Positions 1-12,986 of a DNA stretch of 64,000 bases are shown in pieces. This DNA comes from Phoronis australis (taxonomy: Eukaryota; Phoronida; Phoronidae), in assembly GCA_002633005.1 (NCBI GenBank), contig NMRA01000108.1, positions 424,500 through 488,499 of the forward strand. Reading direction: 5' to 3'. The stretch's first letter is position 1; the number at the start of each line of letters is the position of its first letter. Under the pieces are notes generated by a model, which saw only the letters and a program-made list of their open reading frames with translations, made no database searches and had not been told where the DNA came from. Both the position numbers and the translations under genes were made by a program.

Positions 1-285
1 GGTCAATAGACTTACTGTAGCCTTATTGGCAAGTTTGCACATTTAGCCAAATATGTAATAAAAGTATGGAATTTGGCTCAGCAAAAATATATATTTCCTG
101 AAAGTAGGAAGTACATAGAAATTGATTTTTGTCTTTATACAAATATGTCACCAACACTTTGCTTAAGGTTATTTTGGACTGTATTAACAAGTCTGCACGT
201 TTTGCCAAATGTCTACAAAATTATAGAATTTAAAATACCACAATACAAGCTTTTACTGACAGTGACACCTGTTGGCAACTCGTGA

Positions 286-567
286 CTACACGGAAATCAG
301 CCAATCGTCCAGCATTGAAGCATCGCGAGAATTAGGAAATTTTCTACACGCATCTCGTAAGCATTGCGTCTGTGTTGTAGCATTTTTCCGTTTTCCAATT
401 TCTAATTTCGTGTGCGAAACGGGATAAGTTGATGGGGACGAAACATAATTTCTTTCATTATCGGACTTTTTGAGACTTTGTTTGAGCCGTTTTAACATTT
501 TGTTGACGTGATGGTCACTAGGAATCAACGAAGAACATTGGGAAATGTCCATCTGCGTTAAATCCAT
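286..567 (-). CDS. possible single coding exon, unrecognised
   Basis: An open frame of 93 codons starts with ATG at 567 and ends at a TAG just after a possible GT donor near 289. The peptide is polar, with a basic stretch (KMLKRLKQSLKK) and a TTQTQ segment that resembles a dynein light chain binding motif. It has more CpG than the surrounding DNA, which is mildly in favour of coding. Against it, the base at -3 of the ATG is C, no homologue is recognised and no partner exon is visible. It could be the first exon of a gene running leftward out of the window, or chance. Confidence 0.25.
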   Translation of the reverse strand: MDLTQMDISQCSSLIPSDHHVNKMLKRLKQSLKKSDNERNYVSSPSTYPVSHTKLEIGKRKNATTQTQCLRDACRKFPNSRDASMLDDWLISV

Positions 568-935
568 ACGAGAACTCAGAATGCTGTCCCAACTAAACCA
601 TCTTGCAGCAAAGCATATGTCATGGGAAAATGTCTATACTACAGACTCTATCCCTTACACTTAAGCGATTATATGAGGTAATTAGGAATTCTGTGAATAA
701 CTATATACCACAATGCGTAGCTTGACATATCCCTTTTACATTGAAGTTTGGAATCGTTGAATTTGAAATGGATAATCCTGATCTGCTCTAGTCGTTCCGT
801 CTCACTGCCAACAGTTTTAAGGACTGAATCGGTTTAGATGCTGCCCCATCTGGTGGAAGAATTCCGTATGTGGGCGCTTTTCTCCTTCTTGTCAAGAACT
901 TCTTTTATGAATGGCAATCAATTGGATTGTTTTTT

Positions 936-1798
936 ACAACAATTACTTATTACACTTCAGAAGGTAGAAATATGTTTAGGTAAAATCAATTTGAAACTTC
1001 TTCCACGTCTGGGTTCAGGTTGAATCAATTTTAAGCTAAACCGTTTGCATGTAAACCTGAGCCCTGTAAACCCAAGGCCTTCATCTAGTGGTCATCCAAA
1101 ATAAAATACCCTAGCTTGGATGCCCTGTTCAGCATTTCGTGGCCCAAGTTTAAGTAAGTACGCATTGGTGTCTCTTTTAACTTTGACATCAGGTGGAGAG
1201 CTCATTTGCCTGTCCATCATGAAATTAGTAAATAAATGATGTAAGATACCATAAACTTAATTGCAAACCCATGTTGCCGTAGTAACACGTGGCACTACAA
1301 TGCAGTTAACACCACATGGGTTGATACAGAGCAGCTGAAATTGAGTGAGCGAGGTGCAACGAGTTGTCACTACGAGTGTCAGTCTTGTCACCAGCTTTTG
1401 AGGAATCCAACTTTCAGCAAGGTAGATATGATCATACTTGTGCTTGTCACAATAACATTCACGGATGATAATTTTCGTGCCGTATGTATACCCGAATTTC
1501 TTTACCTTTTACCTGTTGATTGTTTAATTCAACTGTTGCTGTTTTACACTTTTTTCTGCCTCTAAAATGCAAAAACTTGCATGAGATTCTCTTTCTCAAC
1601 CTATACTGCAACTTCCGCCATTTGTAACCTTGGTGATTGCACTCCACATTCCTGCCCTACAAGTTCCGCCTCGCCTCGCCACCGTTTCTGAGTTGGGTGT
1701 CTAAACAGCCACGTGACACCAATCATTTTGCATTGTTAGTTTGCTCTGTGCCACAGTTAAGGTCTAAAATGGGTCATAAAACGTAATCTGGTGACGAA
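936..1798. repeat. tandem near-identical duplication, copy 1
   Basis: About 863 bases recur almost exactly at 1800-2669, offset 864, with only scattered substitutions and small indels. A single undetermined base at 1799 lies exactly at the junction. The repeated unit holds matching small open frames at 1341 and 2205, but these show no splice context or recognised family and are not called as genes. A one-base gap between two near-identical copies is typical of two alleles joined end to end during assembly. Confidence 0.85.
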
Positions 1799-1799
1799 N

Positions 1800-2669
1800 A
1801 CAACAATTACTTATTACACTTCAGAAGGTAGGAATGTGTTTAGGTAAAATCAATTTGAAACTTCTTCCACGTCTGGGTTCAGGTTGAATCAATTTTAAGC
1901 TAAACCGTTTGCATGTAAGCCTGAGCCCTGTAAACCCAAGGCCTTCATCTAGTGGTCATCCAAAATAAAATACCCTAGCTTGGATGCCCTGTTCAGCATT
2001 TTGTGGCCCAAGTTTAAGTAAGTACGCATTGGTGTCTCTTTTAACTTTGACATCAGGTGGAGAGCTCATTTGCCTGTCCATCATGAAATTAGTAAATAAA
2101 TGATGTAAGATACCATAAACTTAATTGCAAACCCATGTTGCCATAGTAACACGTGGCACTACAATGCAGTTAACACCACATGGGTTGATACAGAGCAGCT
2201 GAAATTGAGTGAGCGAGGTGCAACGAGTTGTCACTACGAGTGTCAGTCTTGTCACCAGCTTTTGAGGAATCCAACTTTCAGCAAGGTAGATATGATAATA
2301 CTTGTGCTTGTCACAATAACATTCATGGATGATAACGTTCGTGCCGTATGTACACCCGAATTTCTTTACCTTTTACCTGTTGATTGTTTAATTCAACTGT
2401 TGCTGTTTTACACTTTTTTCTGCCTCTGAAAATGCAAAAACTTGCATGAGATTCTCTTTCTCAACCTATACTGCAACTTCCGCCATTTGTAACCTTGATG
2501 ATTTGCACTCCACATTCCTGCCCTACAAGTTCCGCCTCGCCTCGCCACCGTTTCTGAGTTGGGGGTCTAAACAGCCACGTGACACCAATCATTTTGCATT
2601 GTTAGTTTGCTCTGCGTCACAGTTAAGATCTAAAATAGGTCATAAAACGTAATCTGTCATTGGTGACGA
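1800..2669. repeat. tandem near-identical duplication, copy 2
   Basis: Second copy of 936-1798. Differences include a short insertion near its end (cat before tggtgacgaa) and several transitions, the level of divergence expected between alleles of a highly heterozygous animal. Beyond 2669 the sequence is unique. Confidence 0.85.
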
Positions 2670-3902
2670 ATGCCCTGAGAAATGTGGAAAACCATTTTTG
2701 GTCGCCTTATTTTTGAAATCATTGATGAACTCGTGTTTCACACGGTTCCAAAATCAATTGCAGTGACAAACCAATTTAAAGCAATTGAAAAATCTTCAAT
2801 GTGATTATGTTCTTAACTTGGCTGTTTGATGACTTTGTGTAGTAGTTTTTGAAAGTGGGTGTCTTAAAATACTGCGTAGAATTGTCAACTGCGCTTCCCG
2901 CGTTTGAATTCTGTAATTACAAATGGATGCCTAGAAATATTCCAACTAATAAACATAGGAAAAATGTCACTTGAAATTCACATTTGCTGACACAATTGGT
3001 GAAGTCAGTGAGTATAATTAGTAGGCCAATCCTGGGACTGTAACAGACACAGCCAATGATTGCACGTCCAGTGAACATATGCCATTGTTTTTATCACAGC
3101 TGATTATCCGCACTGATGAAAAATGTCTAGTGAAGCACCGCTTTGTCATGGAGTTTCTGGGATTTTTACTCTGTACGACTCTAGTCACCACAACTTAGTA
3201 ACGCAAAAAGCATGTAAGCAGGCGCTATTTTCTTGGTGTTGACTTTAGTAAAAAATCGCTAAAATCTTCATCACATTGTGTGGAGAATAGGTGCTAAATT
3301 AGTACAATTGATCGTTATTCACTGTATAAGTTGGCGTTTTGGTTTTTTCCTTCAATGTGGTCGTCTGTGCTCGTGTTCAATCAATAGTCAGGGGAACAGC
3401 CAGCCAGACTCGTTTTAGTATGCTGGTCATAAGAGCAGGTATGACAACCACTACATGCAGTTGGTTAGAATTATGATACAGTTGTCAGGTTTGAAGTACC
3501 GTAAATTAAAATTCTGAATGATTTGCTGGGATCTGGTCATGCAGTTTTGTAATTGAATCAGGCGAGCTGTTTTGCAGTCAATATTTTTGTTGCTAGTTCT
3601 TGAACTATTAAGCTGGTCGTTGCGAGACTATACCGACCACTCGGCACAGTTGTTTATAGTTAAAAGATACAGTTGTCCTACAGTCAAGTTTGAAGTAAAG
3701 TAAACTCTTAGTTAGTTAGTTAGCTGTGAACAGTCACGCAGTTTTGTAATTGAAGCAAATGAGCTTTTTTTGCAATCAATATTTTTGTTGCTTGGTCATG
3801 AACAAAAACTACTGGCTAATCCCAGGTCTTTTGAACAAGGTATAGTTGCCATTTTCTTTCGGTTAGAAAGTTGATGGTTGACCTGTTTGAGAGTTCTGAC
3901 TA

Positions 3903-4012
3903 GACTAGTTTGAGAGTAGACTAGTTTGAGAGTAGACTAGTTTGAAAGTAGACTAGTTTGAGAGTAGACTAGTTTGAAAGTAGACTAGTTTGAGAGTAGA
4001 CTAGTTTAGAGG
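3903..4012. repeat. minisatellite, 16-bp unit, about 7 copies
   Basis: The unit gactagtttgagagta repeats head to tail about seven times. Some units carry gaaagta in place of gagagta, giving a partly alternating pattern of the two variants. It lies in the non-coding stretch upstream of TFDP. Confidence 0.9.
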
Positions 4013-6312
4013 CATTTTCGTTCCACCGTAGTTCCCATCGTGAGGATTGTCCTTGTAAACTTAGGAGTTGGTGGAACTGTTCAGACTGGCTTGGGTTGTT
4101 AGTGTACATCAAAGTTATGGCAGTTTGATATGCGGGTCATCGCTGTTATCGCAAGTGGCACTCCGAAAACATGCAGGCATTATTTTAAAAAAAATTGTGG
4201 TATCTTATATATGATCGGTTCATCAATGAAATGCAGTGCTTACAGTTGTAAAATAGTGAATATCCGGGAAAAATCAAATAGTGTAGCATTTGCTGTTACT
4301 GACTACGGCATCTGCCAATTGCTTAGTCACAATGAAGTTAACCATTCATACTGCATCTTAAGCGTTGAGGCTTTGCTGTTAAATCCACCTCTTTGCTGCG
4401 AAGTTAACTTTCGCTGTTAGCTGTTATTCGTTGTGTCTATCAACATTTCCCAAAACATGTCGTTGGCATTGCTAAAGTACAGTTCGATCAGAAATTTGTT
4501 TTGCTGGTTTCTAGATACTCAAAAATTATACGAAAGTGAAACCAATTTGGTTATTTTTTATGTCGTAATGTAATTTTAGTAGAGAGAATGCTATCTTGAA
4601 GAATTGGTGGAAAAATGGCAAAAACAAGCAACAAGTAGCACATGTCTCATGGGCAGTTCAAAAGCACATCCACACGTTTCCTCCACAAATTTAGCTGCGA
4701 AATGGCTAATAACGACATTGATTTTGTAACTGGCTACTAGTTTTTTATTGGACATTCATTACAGTTGATGTATTGGTTGTAATTGGCAGTGTAAAGACAT
4801 GCTTATCTGCAGTCATCCCTGAAAGTGAGTTTTAGTTCTACGCAAGCTGGCGCCGATCTCCCTGCATTTCAATAATAGACTACAGGCTCGCGTCCATCGC
4901 AGGTTACGTTTATCTGGCGCTCATTCTACATCATAGGTATATGAACTGTAACCACGGGTTCAACTCGACTTATAACATAGCTTTAAAAAGCAGCCACTGG
5001 GTAGACCCTTGGGAGTTTAAGAAACGGTGCTGATAGATGCTTTTCATTGGATGATGCCTTTACAGATTTGTTAGGATCACATTTTCTGTAACCTGCAAAT
5101 TGGGTGTCTAATTGTTACCACTTAATTCGTCTGCTGCTGGTGAATATTCCCGAGTAGTTGTGACTTAAATTCATTTTCTTTTCATGTGGCAGACACCACG
5201 TATTGGTCACATTTAAATGACATGCGCACACAAGGTCTGGAACAATGAAAGTGTTCGGAAAATGATTGATTAGCTTATGGGCTTTCAACGAAACACCTGT
5301 CTGTGACGAGTCTCAAGAAGGACTCTTTTATGTCTGCCTGTCTGTTTGTCCCTGCAGGACAGCTGCATTGTTCATACCCACTGACCATGGTGTTCTGAAC
5401 TGGGCTGTTGTTTTTTCCCGCATTTGTTACCTGTTATTCTAAAACGGACCGAAGTAAACCCATGTGACCGTGTTTGAAATCTCAAACAACATAAGTGTTG
5501 GGTGAGCACAAAACCTCACGGCCCAATTTCAAATTTTAGCATGAAACCTAATTTCTTTTTTATTTTCACAGTCAATTTTGTTAGACTTTTTTCGAATCAT
5601 TTGAATATCCAAACAGTGGTTGTGTGTAGATTTCACGTAATGCAAAGCTCCATCTGTTGGCAGCACTAATTAATGCATTGTTGGACGGTTATTGGTTCGT
5701 AGACATCTGGTGACATCAAAGTTAGGAAACTTTGTGACGATTTTACCTGTAGATGCATAAGTGACTGTACTTCGGGAGCAAGTTTTCGGTTATACAGAAT
5801 TTGTTAAATGCACGACACTTTTCATTGTTCACAGTCTTTATTCCGTTACGTTCGTACTTTCGGAATAAAACTCTACTCTCAACTGAACATAGATTCAGTA
5901 ACTGACCTAGCGGCATAATTTAAAGACACACGATATTTCGAAACAGACTTGTTTCATTCTCAAGTGAAGATAAAATGACGCAGTAATGCCACCACAGAGT
6001 ATAAGCTGACGAGACACGGATGTATAAGTGAATACATATCTTGCCGTACACTTTCATTTTCGAAATCACACTCCAGGCTTACACTCAGGATACTAGAATT
6101 TGCTTTTCAAGCAGCAACAAGTGTAGAGTGACACCTACAGCGGAGATTCGATCAACCTCCATCTGCCAAAATGGCGCCAGCTACGCATTGTGTTTTGATA
6201 CCTTAATCTCCATTTCTGTTAATTCAGGTGAACGGCTGAAATTGCGCATCATTATTACTAGCCGAGCACTATGTCACCTTCATTTAATGCCACAAGTGTT
6301 AAAAAAATAAGT

Positions 6313-6532
6313 TGGTAAAATCTCACCAATTTTGCACAAAAATTATTACAAAATTGCCCTGTTTCTAACATTGTGAAGGTCGTTAATTGTTCAAAACATT
6401 GCCCGATTTTAGCTATGGAAAAGCATTAATTTGATGTTGCTACATTCCTGTCATAAAAAGGAGACAATATGATTTATCATGTCGCCATATTTGTGTTCTT
6501 AATAGGTGATATTTTACTGTACCCGTAGGCAA
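6313..6532. mobile_element. MITE-like element, family A copy 1
   Basis: About 220 bp bounded by inverted ends: ggtaaaatctcaccaat on the left, and on the right a segment whose reverse complement begins acagtaaaatatcacc. No coding capacity. The same terminal motif bounds elements at 11371, 21158 and 34984. Confidence 0.55.
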
Positions 6533-9500
6533 AACTTTGTCTTGCAAAGCAGAAAAAGTTCAAGACTTTGAACATGATTCGAGGTAATGTTTGAAGCTGC
6601 TCAAGCGCTGCCCAAACACTTTCTGTAATGGTGCAGAGTCATATGTACAGTGAATGGCTACTTTCATGGATTAAGGCCAGCTAACCTTGCCTCCGTTCAA
6701 CAGGATGTCCGATCTAGGGCACTTGGTGCTTCTTATCATCAGAAATCATTTCAGAGAATTATTACTGTGGGTCTGCTGGTGCCCAGCCTTATGTATATGG
6801 GTCAATTGGGAGGTCTTACACAATGCTTTAAAGGCATCAACGTCAATATGCACCACCAGAAATTTTGACGGGGGGTGGGGGTGTATACCAACCATCAAGC
6901 ACCCTTTTGGAAAAGTGCTCAGTTGTATACCTTTTCTTTTTGACAGAAAGCGCCAACACTTTCTCTCAGTGACAGACTCCAGTGTCTTTCACACTGGGGG
7001 TGATGTGGTGAGTGTCTGTCAGTATGAAAGTTAAGTTGTTAAGTTTGGATTTCCATTGATGCTGTGCATTGCCAGCCTGTAGAATTTGATTTTTAAAGTT
7101 GCACCGCTCTGTCATTAATTGGGTTACGGTACCATGACTTTTTAGTTAACTAGCAAAAAGAGAAAAGTACATTGATAGCAAAATCACGGTATCAATAACA
7201 TTGTCAAATTTTATTTGACATAAATGTTCAAGATGAGATCTCAAAAACACTGTTACTGTTTCTAAAGCATTTTGTTTTCGTTTCATGCAACTTTCAGAGT
7301 TCTTTCATGAAAACCTTGACAGTCTTTTTTTTTGATAACCCCTCATGCAGAAGTGGAACATTCCTAACAATGTTTTGAAAAGCAGTGCATAAATAGAGAA
7401 TCGTACACTCGTCTCAGGTTGAGGACATGGGCAAAACCACTTGGAAATTTCGTCAAAATCCTGAGGCAAGTGTGTAATGCGTATGGATTTCTACTTTGCA
7501 CTACTTTGTGATTCGCCCATGTAATATCAAAAAATTATGAAGTCTGTTATTTACCAGTTGTGTCGTAACACATTCCAGTTTCATATGAATCTGATTAGCC
7601 ATTTCAGAAATATGATATTGAGAATTTAGCCAAATTTGGACATATTTTGCAGGGTCCTACATAACCATGACCTGATTGATTGCAATGGTCACTTTTGCTT
7701 GCAGTTTGAAATCCCGGAAACTGTTGGCGTTTTCGCAATCAAACATGTAGCTAGACTGCTTAATTCAAAGGACACATGTTATTTAGGCATTTGCACCTCC
7801 GAAAATCAATTCATTTCGGTGAGTGAGTGTTCTTTAACATCGATTTTTGCCTAAAAGCGATTCAGGTGATGAGAAAAGAAATGGCTGGCAAAAATCACCC
7901 ATTCTAGGACAGCATGTAGTCACAAACTTCCATCAACTACAGACGATCAGTCACGCTGACATTACACTCTAAAGGAATGCACGAAAATGTTGCGTCAGTG
8001 GCAATTTTTGACGATTTTATAAAGAACACAAAAATCATGCATGTCCCTATCTTCAGAGTCAAGAAAATTCAGTTTCGGCTTGAGTTTCGGCGTAACAAAT
8101 TTCAGAAACTGGCATAAACACCTAGGATAATGAACAAGGTGGATCAGCAGAAACCTTGTCTCTCTCCTCACAGAATTTCTTATTGGTTGACTAATGGGAG
8201 AAATTACCGTGGCACCTGGTAACTGCATAGAGAAAACGCCTGTTACTTGTTCTGTTACTACCTTCGATGTTGTAATAAATACTTCGAATTTGGACAAAAA
8301 TTATTTGTTAAAATTTCCAATTTTCAAAGTCCTACAACATTGTTGCAAATGCAAAATTTTATAAATTATCGGGTGAATGCCATACCACGAAATTCCATTG
8401 TTCTTGAAAATTTAGACAATGAGGTTCCACTAGCCAGAGATGTTTTTCTCAAGTGAAGAATTTTATTGTTCTCTGCTAGCATGGTGGCTTTTGTTGCATT
8501 TGTAGTTGGAAGTGGGAAGAATTTTTATTGTGTTTCTGTTAGCGTCCATTAGTTGGTTGTTAGTCCAATCTGTCTAGGTATTAAAAATTGATATAATTAT
8601 ACAGGTTCGTGTATAAAGGTTTGAGGCCGGGATTCTGTGAACTTCTAGCTATTGATTGGACAGTAGCATCCATTCTTGTCGAATTACAGGCTCGAGGTCA
8701 TTCACAAATCTTGTACGCTGACACTGGTGAATTGAGTCTCCCGGTACGAAATATTCTACCATGTATCGGCAGTCTCGACTCTGGGTCAAATGTTGTGTTT
8801 GCATAGCATTTAAATAGGTTTTTGACATGCCGCTAACCTCCCTTTGACGCGAAATTCCTACCACTTATCAATTGATATAATCTGACTACGGTATATAGCA
8901 ACTTCTGATAATACCGTTTCCCTGATGGGCCTCTGTCATCAAGAGTCTGGCAATGTTTGATGTAGCAGTAAGGTGTTAATACTGTGCTGTATAATAAGGG
9001 GTCAGAAACTTTCTAATACTGTTTTTAACATTGCTAACCTGCATGGGTGAAGGTGTTAGGGCATGTGATTGCGGGTTCCATTACATTTCACAAGCATTCT
9101 CTGAAAGAAAACACCGTACAGTGAAGGCAGTTTTGTACTGTGGACCATAGTTGCTTTAGGTTTTTACGCCTTTTAAGATTCGCTTTGTTGAGGCTGAACA
9201 TGAATGAAACATTGTGGGAAATGGACTTGCATGGTTTATGTTGGACTTGTATGTGGGCAGTGTGTGTTTACCCAGGTATGCTGTTTATTGGCTTAACAAA
9301 AGGTCACCCTAATATTTCTTGCCTCCTGTTTTTCACTGAGGTTTATCAGTGGAAATCTTTCCCCTGAAATAAATGCAGGTGTATGCAATGAAACCGAGCA
9401 GCATTTGAGAATTCAAACTTGGATTGTGAAACTGCATTCAATATGTCTTTGTGATAAGCTGTATTGCTGTCACCATTTTTTCATTTTGGTGTTATGTGGC

Positions 9501-9725
9501 CTGGCTGAAATGATAGGAACATACACACCTACGCAATCCACGGGTTTGTTCAACACACAAACAAAATCTTGTGTATTAAAGTTCTTAAGCTGCATTCCGC
9601 GCTGCCAGGAGGACTCAGTTGACTTAGTGCAGTCTAAAATATTGTCAGTTTTCTGATGATTCTCAAATTCTTATGTGGGAAACTACTGAGTTGACATGCT
9701 GGTTGTTGTTCATTTTTCCCTGTTT

Positions 9726-10110
9726 AAAAATGTATTTGCACGCTCGTAAGTGTGCTAATGTAAAGCAGGAACTAAATTTCATTGTCATTTTAACATAATC
9801 TGTGCTATACAAAGTGCAGTTGTATTCATTGATAACTTGTAATTGTGAAAACAGAACATTCTGCATAAGGTGACCTTTGCACTAATAGTGCACTTCGCGG
9901 GCTCACATAGACCGCATCATGCAGTGTTATTCCCCAGCACCACGTCGTGATACTTTTTGGACACGGTGTAGTGATTTGCAGTGGATCATTTTCGCCACAA
10001 AACTGTTTCTTAAAAACATTAGGAAATTTTCTACCCACTTCATATTCACATCATCGCTATATCTTGTGTTTCTAACTAATTTGGCCATGCAATTACAGAG
10101 ATGAGGAATT
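9726..10110. repeat. dispersed repeat family B, copy 1
   Basis: About 380 bp clearly alignable to 42389-42745, sharing blocks such as caaagtgcagttg, gcatcatgcag and ttattccccagcaccacgtc. The two copies have drifted substantially, so this is an old interspersed element. On the minus strand both copies keep an open frame containing [11 protein letters not shown], which may be chance or the relic of a longer element. Confidence 0.7.
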
Positions 10111-11370
10111 ACCGCGCAAGTTCCACTAAATAAGGTTGTGAAGAATACATAGTACTGTGAAACGTTATCCGTACATAACTTCTTAATCTCAAGAATCATG
10201 TGTATGCTCAGATAATGAAATGCAGTTCTTAAGGTTGTGGAATGGCGTATATTTAGATCAAAGTATCACAAATATTAACGCAATGCTGAAGTTAACCCTT
10301 CACACTACTCGCATCAAAGCGCCAATTCTCCACTGTCACATCTTACTGTTTTCTGCAAATTGGTTTTAATTTCGGTCCATGACCAAACTTAACTTTCACA
10401 CCAAAACACATGGACTGAACTTAACCTTTCACACCAAAACACATTGATGTTCAAGGTCTTTAGACGTTAACGACTGCTCAGTTGAGTTTGAAAATTCCCC
10501 TATGAGGGTTGCTAATTTTGCCAGTTTTGAAATTGCAGAAAAATTGCGATTCGTTGCCTCTAAATTCATTGGTCTGTTCAAAAACCACAGATACTGCTCC
10601 TTTGATATCACATTTGAAAGTCAATCATGTGCCTCGGTAGATCAAGTATAGGATGTTGTACATGAAACTTCTGCATATAGTCTATAAATGATCTCACGTG
10701 CTTCATAAATCACCAATCTCTCATGAGTCAGAACTTGTTGCATTGTTTGCAAAGCTCAAGGGGGTATTGATCCTTTTTGGCTTCCAGGACGAGTCAAAAG
10801 AGGTCAAGAAGAGCACTGAAATTTTTGGGTGTCCGAGTATCCTCCACAAAACTGATTTAAGTGTTCAATTCTCACTTTTGTAAATGTGTAATTTTTTGAG
10901 AGCTGTTGAAGTTGACGAATTCTTGCTCAGTCTCTTAAGGGGAGTCATCAGTTTGTGGCATTGTTTGTGATGATGGGAGAAGGTTTAGCAAGTTTGTAAA
11001 CACAAAACACTTAACTAAATGCCACGTGTCTGGTGTCTCGTTTTTCTGTGATGCTAGGATAAAACTTCTTAACTAGAATGACTTGTTGACTTTATGCTAA
11101 GACCTCCTTCACTAATAATGTATCTGTTCACATTATGAGGCAAAGTCACTAGCTAATCTACATGTGTTCAACTGCACACCAGTATGTCATCATTCATACA
11201 TCCTTTAGTCATCATGTTAGAATTAATATTAGGGTTGTTATGGTCATGGCTCATCTCATCCTGCTAGGAAAAGTCTAATTATACTTGACACTGAGGCACA
11301 ATTAAAAATAGTTGCCTTTGCGGTGGGTTCATGTGCTCTTTTTTAACAATTCACAGACTTCCTAAATAGT

Positions 11371-11606
11371 AGGGTAAAATCTAACCAATTTAGGGCACAC
11401 TATGGCCGACAAGTGAAAGTTTATTTTATCATTTGTTCATGAAAAATATGTAGCACCAAATTAAAATGTTTTTCCATCTTCAAGTTTTGTTACACGGCTA
11501 GCCTGGGGCATTATTTTGAAAAAGTTTGAGGTGTTTATAACAGTGTGAAAAACAATTGAAAATTTTTGGCATTTATTTTTGTCCAAAATGGGGAAGAATT
11601 TACCGT
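11371..11606. mobile_element. MITE-like element, family A copy 2
   Basis: Left end ggtaaaatctaaccaattt; the right end's reverse complement begins acggtaaattcttcccc. The interior shares gtagcaccaaat with the copy at 21158 and ttttggcattta with the copy at 34984. Non-coding. Confidence 0.6.
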
Positions 11607-12840
11607 ATATGTCTGATAAGAGGTGGCCTTTGGAAAGCCAAAATCTCTCAGCTTGCGTTACTCATTGACGGGGAAAACTAAGAAATTCAAACTAAACTTT
11701 TTGTTTTGAGGAGACTGTTAATTTGTGGGGGTTTTGTCGATTATGTCTGCTCCCTTTGCATTATTCATGGAGATATTTTCTGAATTACGCTAAGCTGTGC
11801 TTGTGTGTGGTAGTTTGGGTTGTGTTCACCAGGGGGCATTTTAATCTAGCTCTACCTCCTATGTTTTATTCAACACGTGCTTGAACCATTTTCAGTGGCA
11901 TTAATAGACTTACCGGAGATTATGCTAATATTGACTTCTCTGGAATTTGGTAGCATTGTAGCGTTTCAAGTCTTTTTCCTTTTGGGCTGATTCTCATTAA
12001 GAGCATCGTCAGATGTTTCTGTTTTGCTGAAGGATTCGATTTAAATGTCTTCTTCCTTGTCCCTTTGTGTGGCTATCAAATGTCAATCTTCATTGTCACA
12101 CTTGGGTTTGAAGGCATTCTGCCCTACTGCGAGAAGGGTCTATACATTTAATAGCCATTGGGTATTCACTTAACAACACTTGGGCTTTTTTTAGCACTCG
12201 CAACATTGCAGTCAAGTCTTGCAAAGTGGAAAAATGGCAACGTTAGCAAATATTTTTGTCCCAAATTGAGAACATTTCGCGAGATGTTTTTGCTCATGCC
12301 TAATGCATCCTGCTGTTTTAAAAGATGGCCGTGTCCAGGCATTCTCAAGTTTGGTCCTAGCTTTAGCTCTCTTTTTTACTCTGGCCACAAATCGATCACT
12401 GATCGTTTTTCAGCATGACGTGCGACTCGTTAATTCAGCACTAAATGTTAGAGAATTCCAATGTCTTTTAAAAATTGCTAACCTGATATTCATCACTTTG
12501 AAGTAGTCTGGCCAAACAGAATTTGATATTTTCAGAACTGGAAAAACAGAGAAATTCATGTTTGCAAAAGGGTTTTCTCTTTTTGAAAATCAAGTTCTCT
12601 ACTGTCTAGCTTAACAGTGCCTTCTTTGAAAACCTTCGTTGTGGTTCCGTTTTTTGGTGTAGGCTAACCCTTTGTTTTTTCATGATGTTTTAGCATTTTC
12701 TAACTCGAATAGAATGGAGTTCGTTGATTTCTTCAACCAGAAGATTCATTGCTGCCAATTAGATTTATGTCAGGTGTAAATTGTGTGCTTGGGTCTTACG
12801 TAATTAGGACTGTGTGGGGTCTTTATTAGACCGATGTAGC

Positions 12841-12896
12841 GATGTAGCGTCCCTTTATGCTGATTGCAGATGTAGCGTCCCTTTATGCTGATTGCA
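12841..12896. repeat. 28-bp direct duplication
   Basis: Two exact, adjacent 28-base copies beginning gatgtagcgtcccttt occupy 12841-12868 and 12869-12896, about 90 bp before the first visible TFDP exon. A partial third copy of the start (gatgtagc) precedes them. Confidence 0.9.
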
Positions 12897-12986
12897 AGTT
12901 GCACCGTGCTCCCAATTAGTTTGCTTGTTGTTTGTCAGTTGGTAAGTGTTGCTAGTCTCGCTGTAATATTGCCACAATACTTTCAG

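Larger units (their letters stand above)
2670..12986. other. gene-poor stretch upstream of the first visible TFDP exon
   Basis: No exon could be supported here. The stretch holds a 16-bp minisatellite, two copies of a small inverted-repeat element, one dispersed repeat and a 28-bp direct duplication, listed separately. The first coding exon and promoter of TFDP should lie in this interval or further left, because the first visible exon has a good acceptor and no initiator ATG in frame. Short open frames here show no family motif or splice context. Confidence 0.5.

Noticed and set aside
1341-2429. Two near-identical 74-codon frames (1341-1565 and 2205-2429) with several cysteines
   Set aside because: They are the same frame seen twice because of the duplicated block; no splice sites, family match or neighbouring exons support them.
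6160-6180. caaaatggcgcc, resembling a YY1 site, as a TFDP promoter
   Set aside because: A single short match; no first exon with a suitable donor and phase follows it.
12885-12986. ATG at 12885 as the TFDP start, in frame with the first visible exon
   Set aside because: The bases before 12987 form a good acceptor (ctttcag), the encoded hydrophobic stretch is foreign to DP proteins, and the ATG falls inside a tandem duplication.
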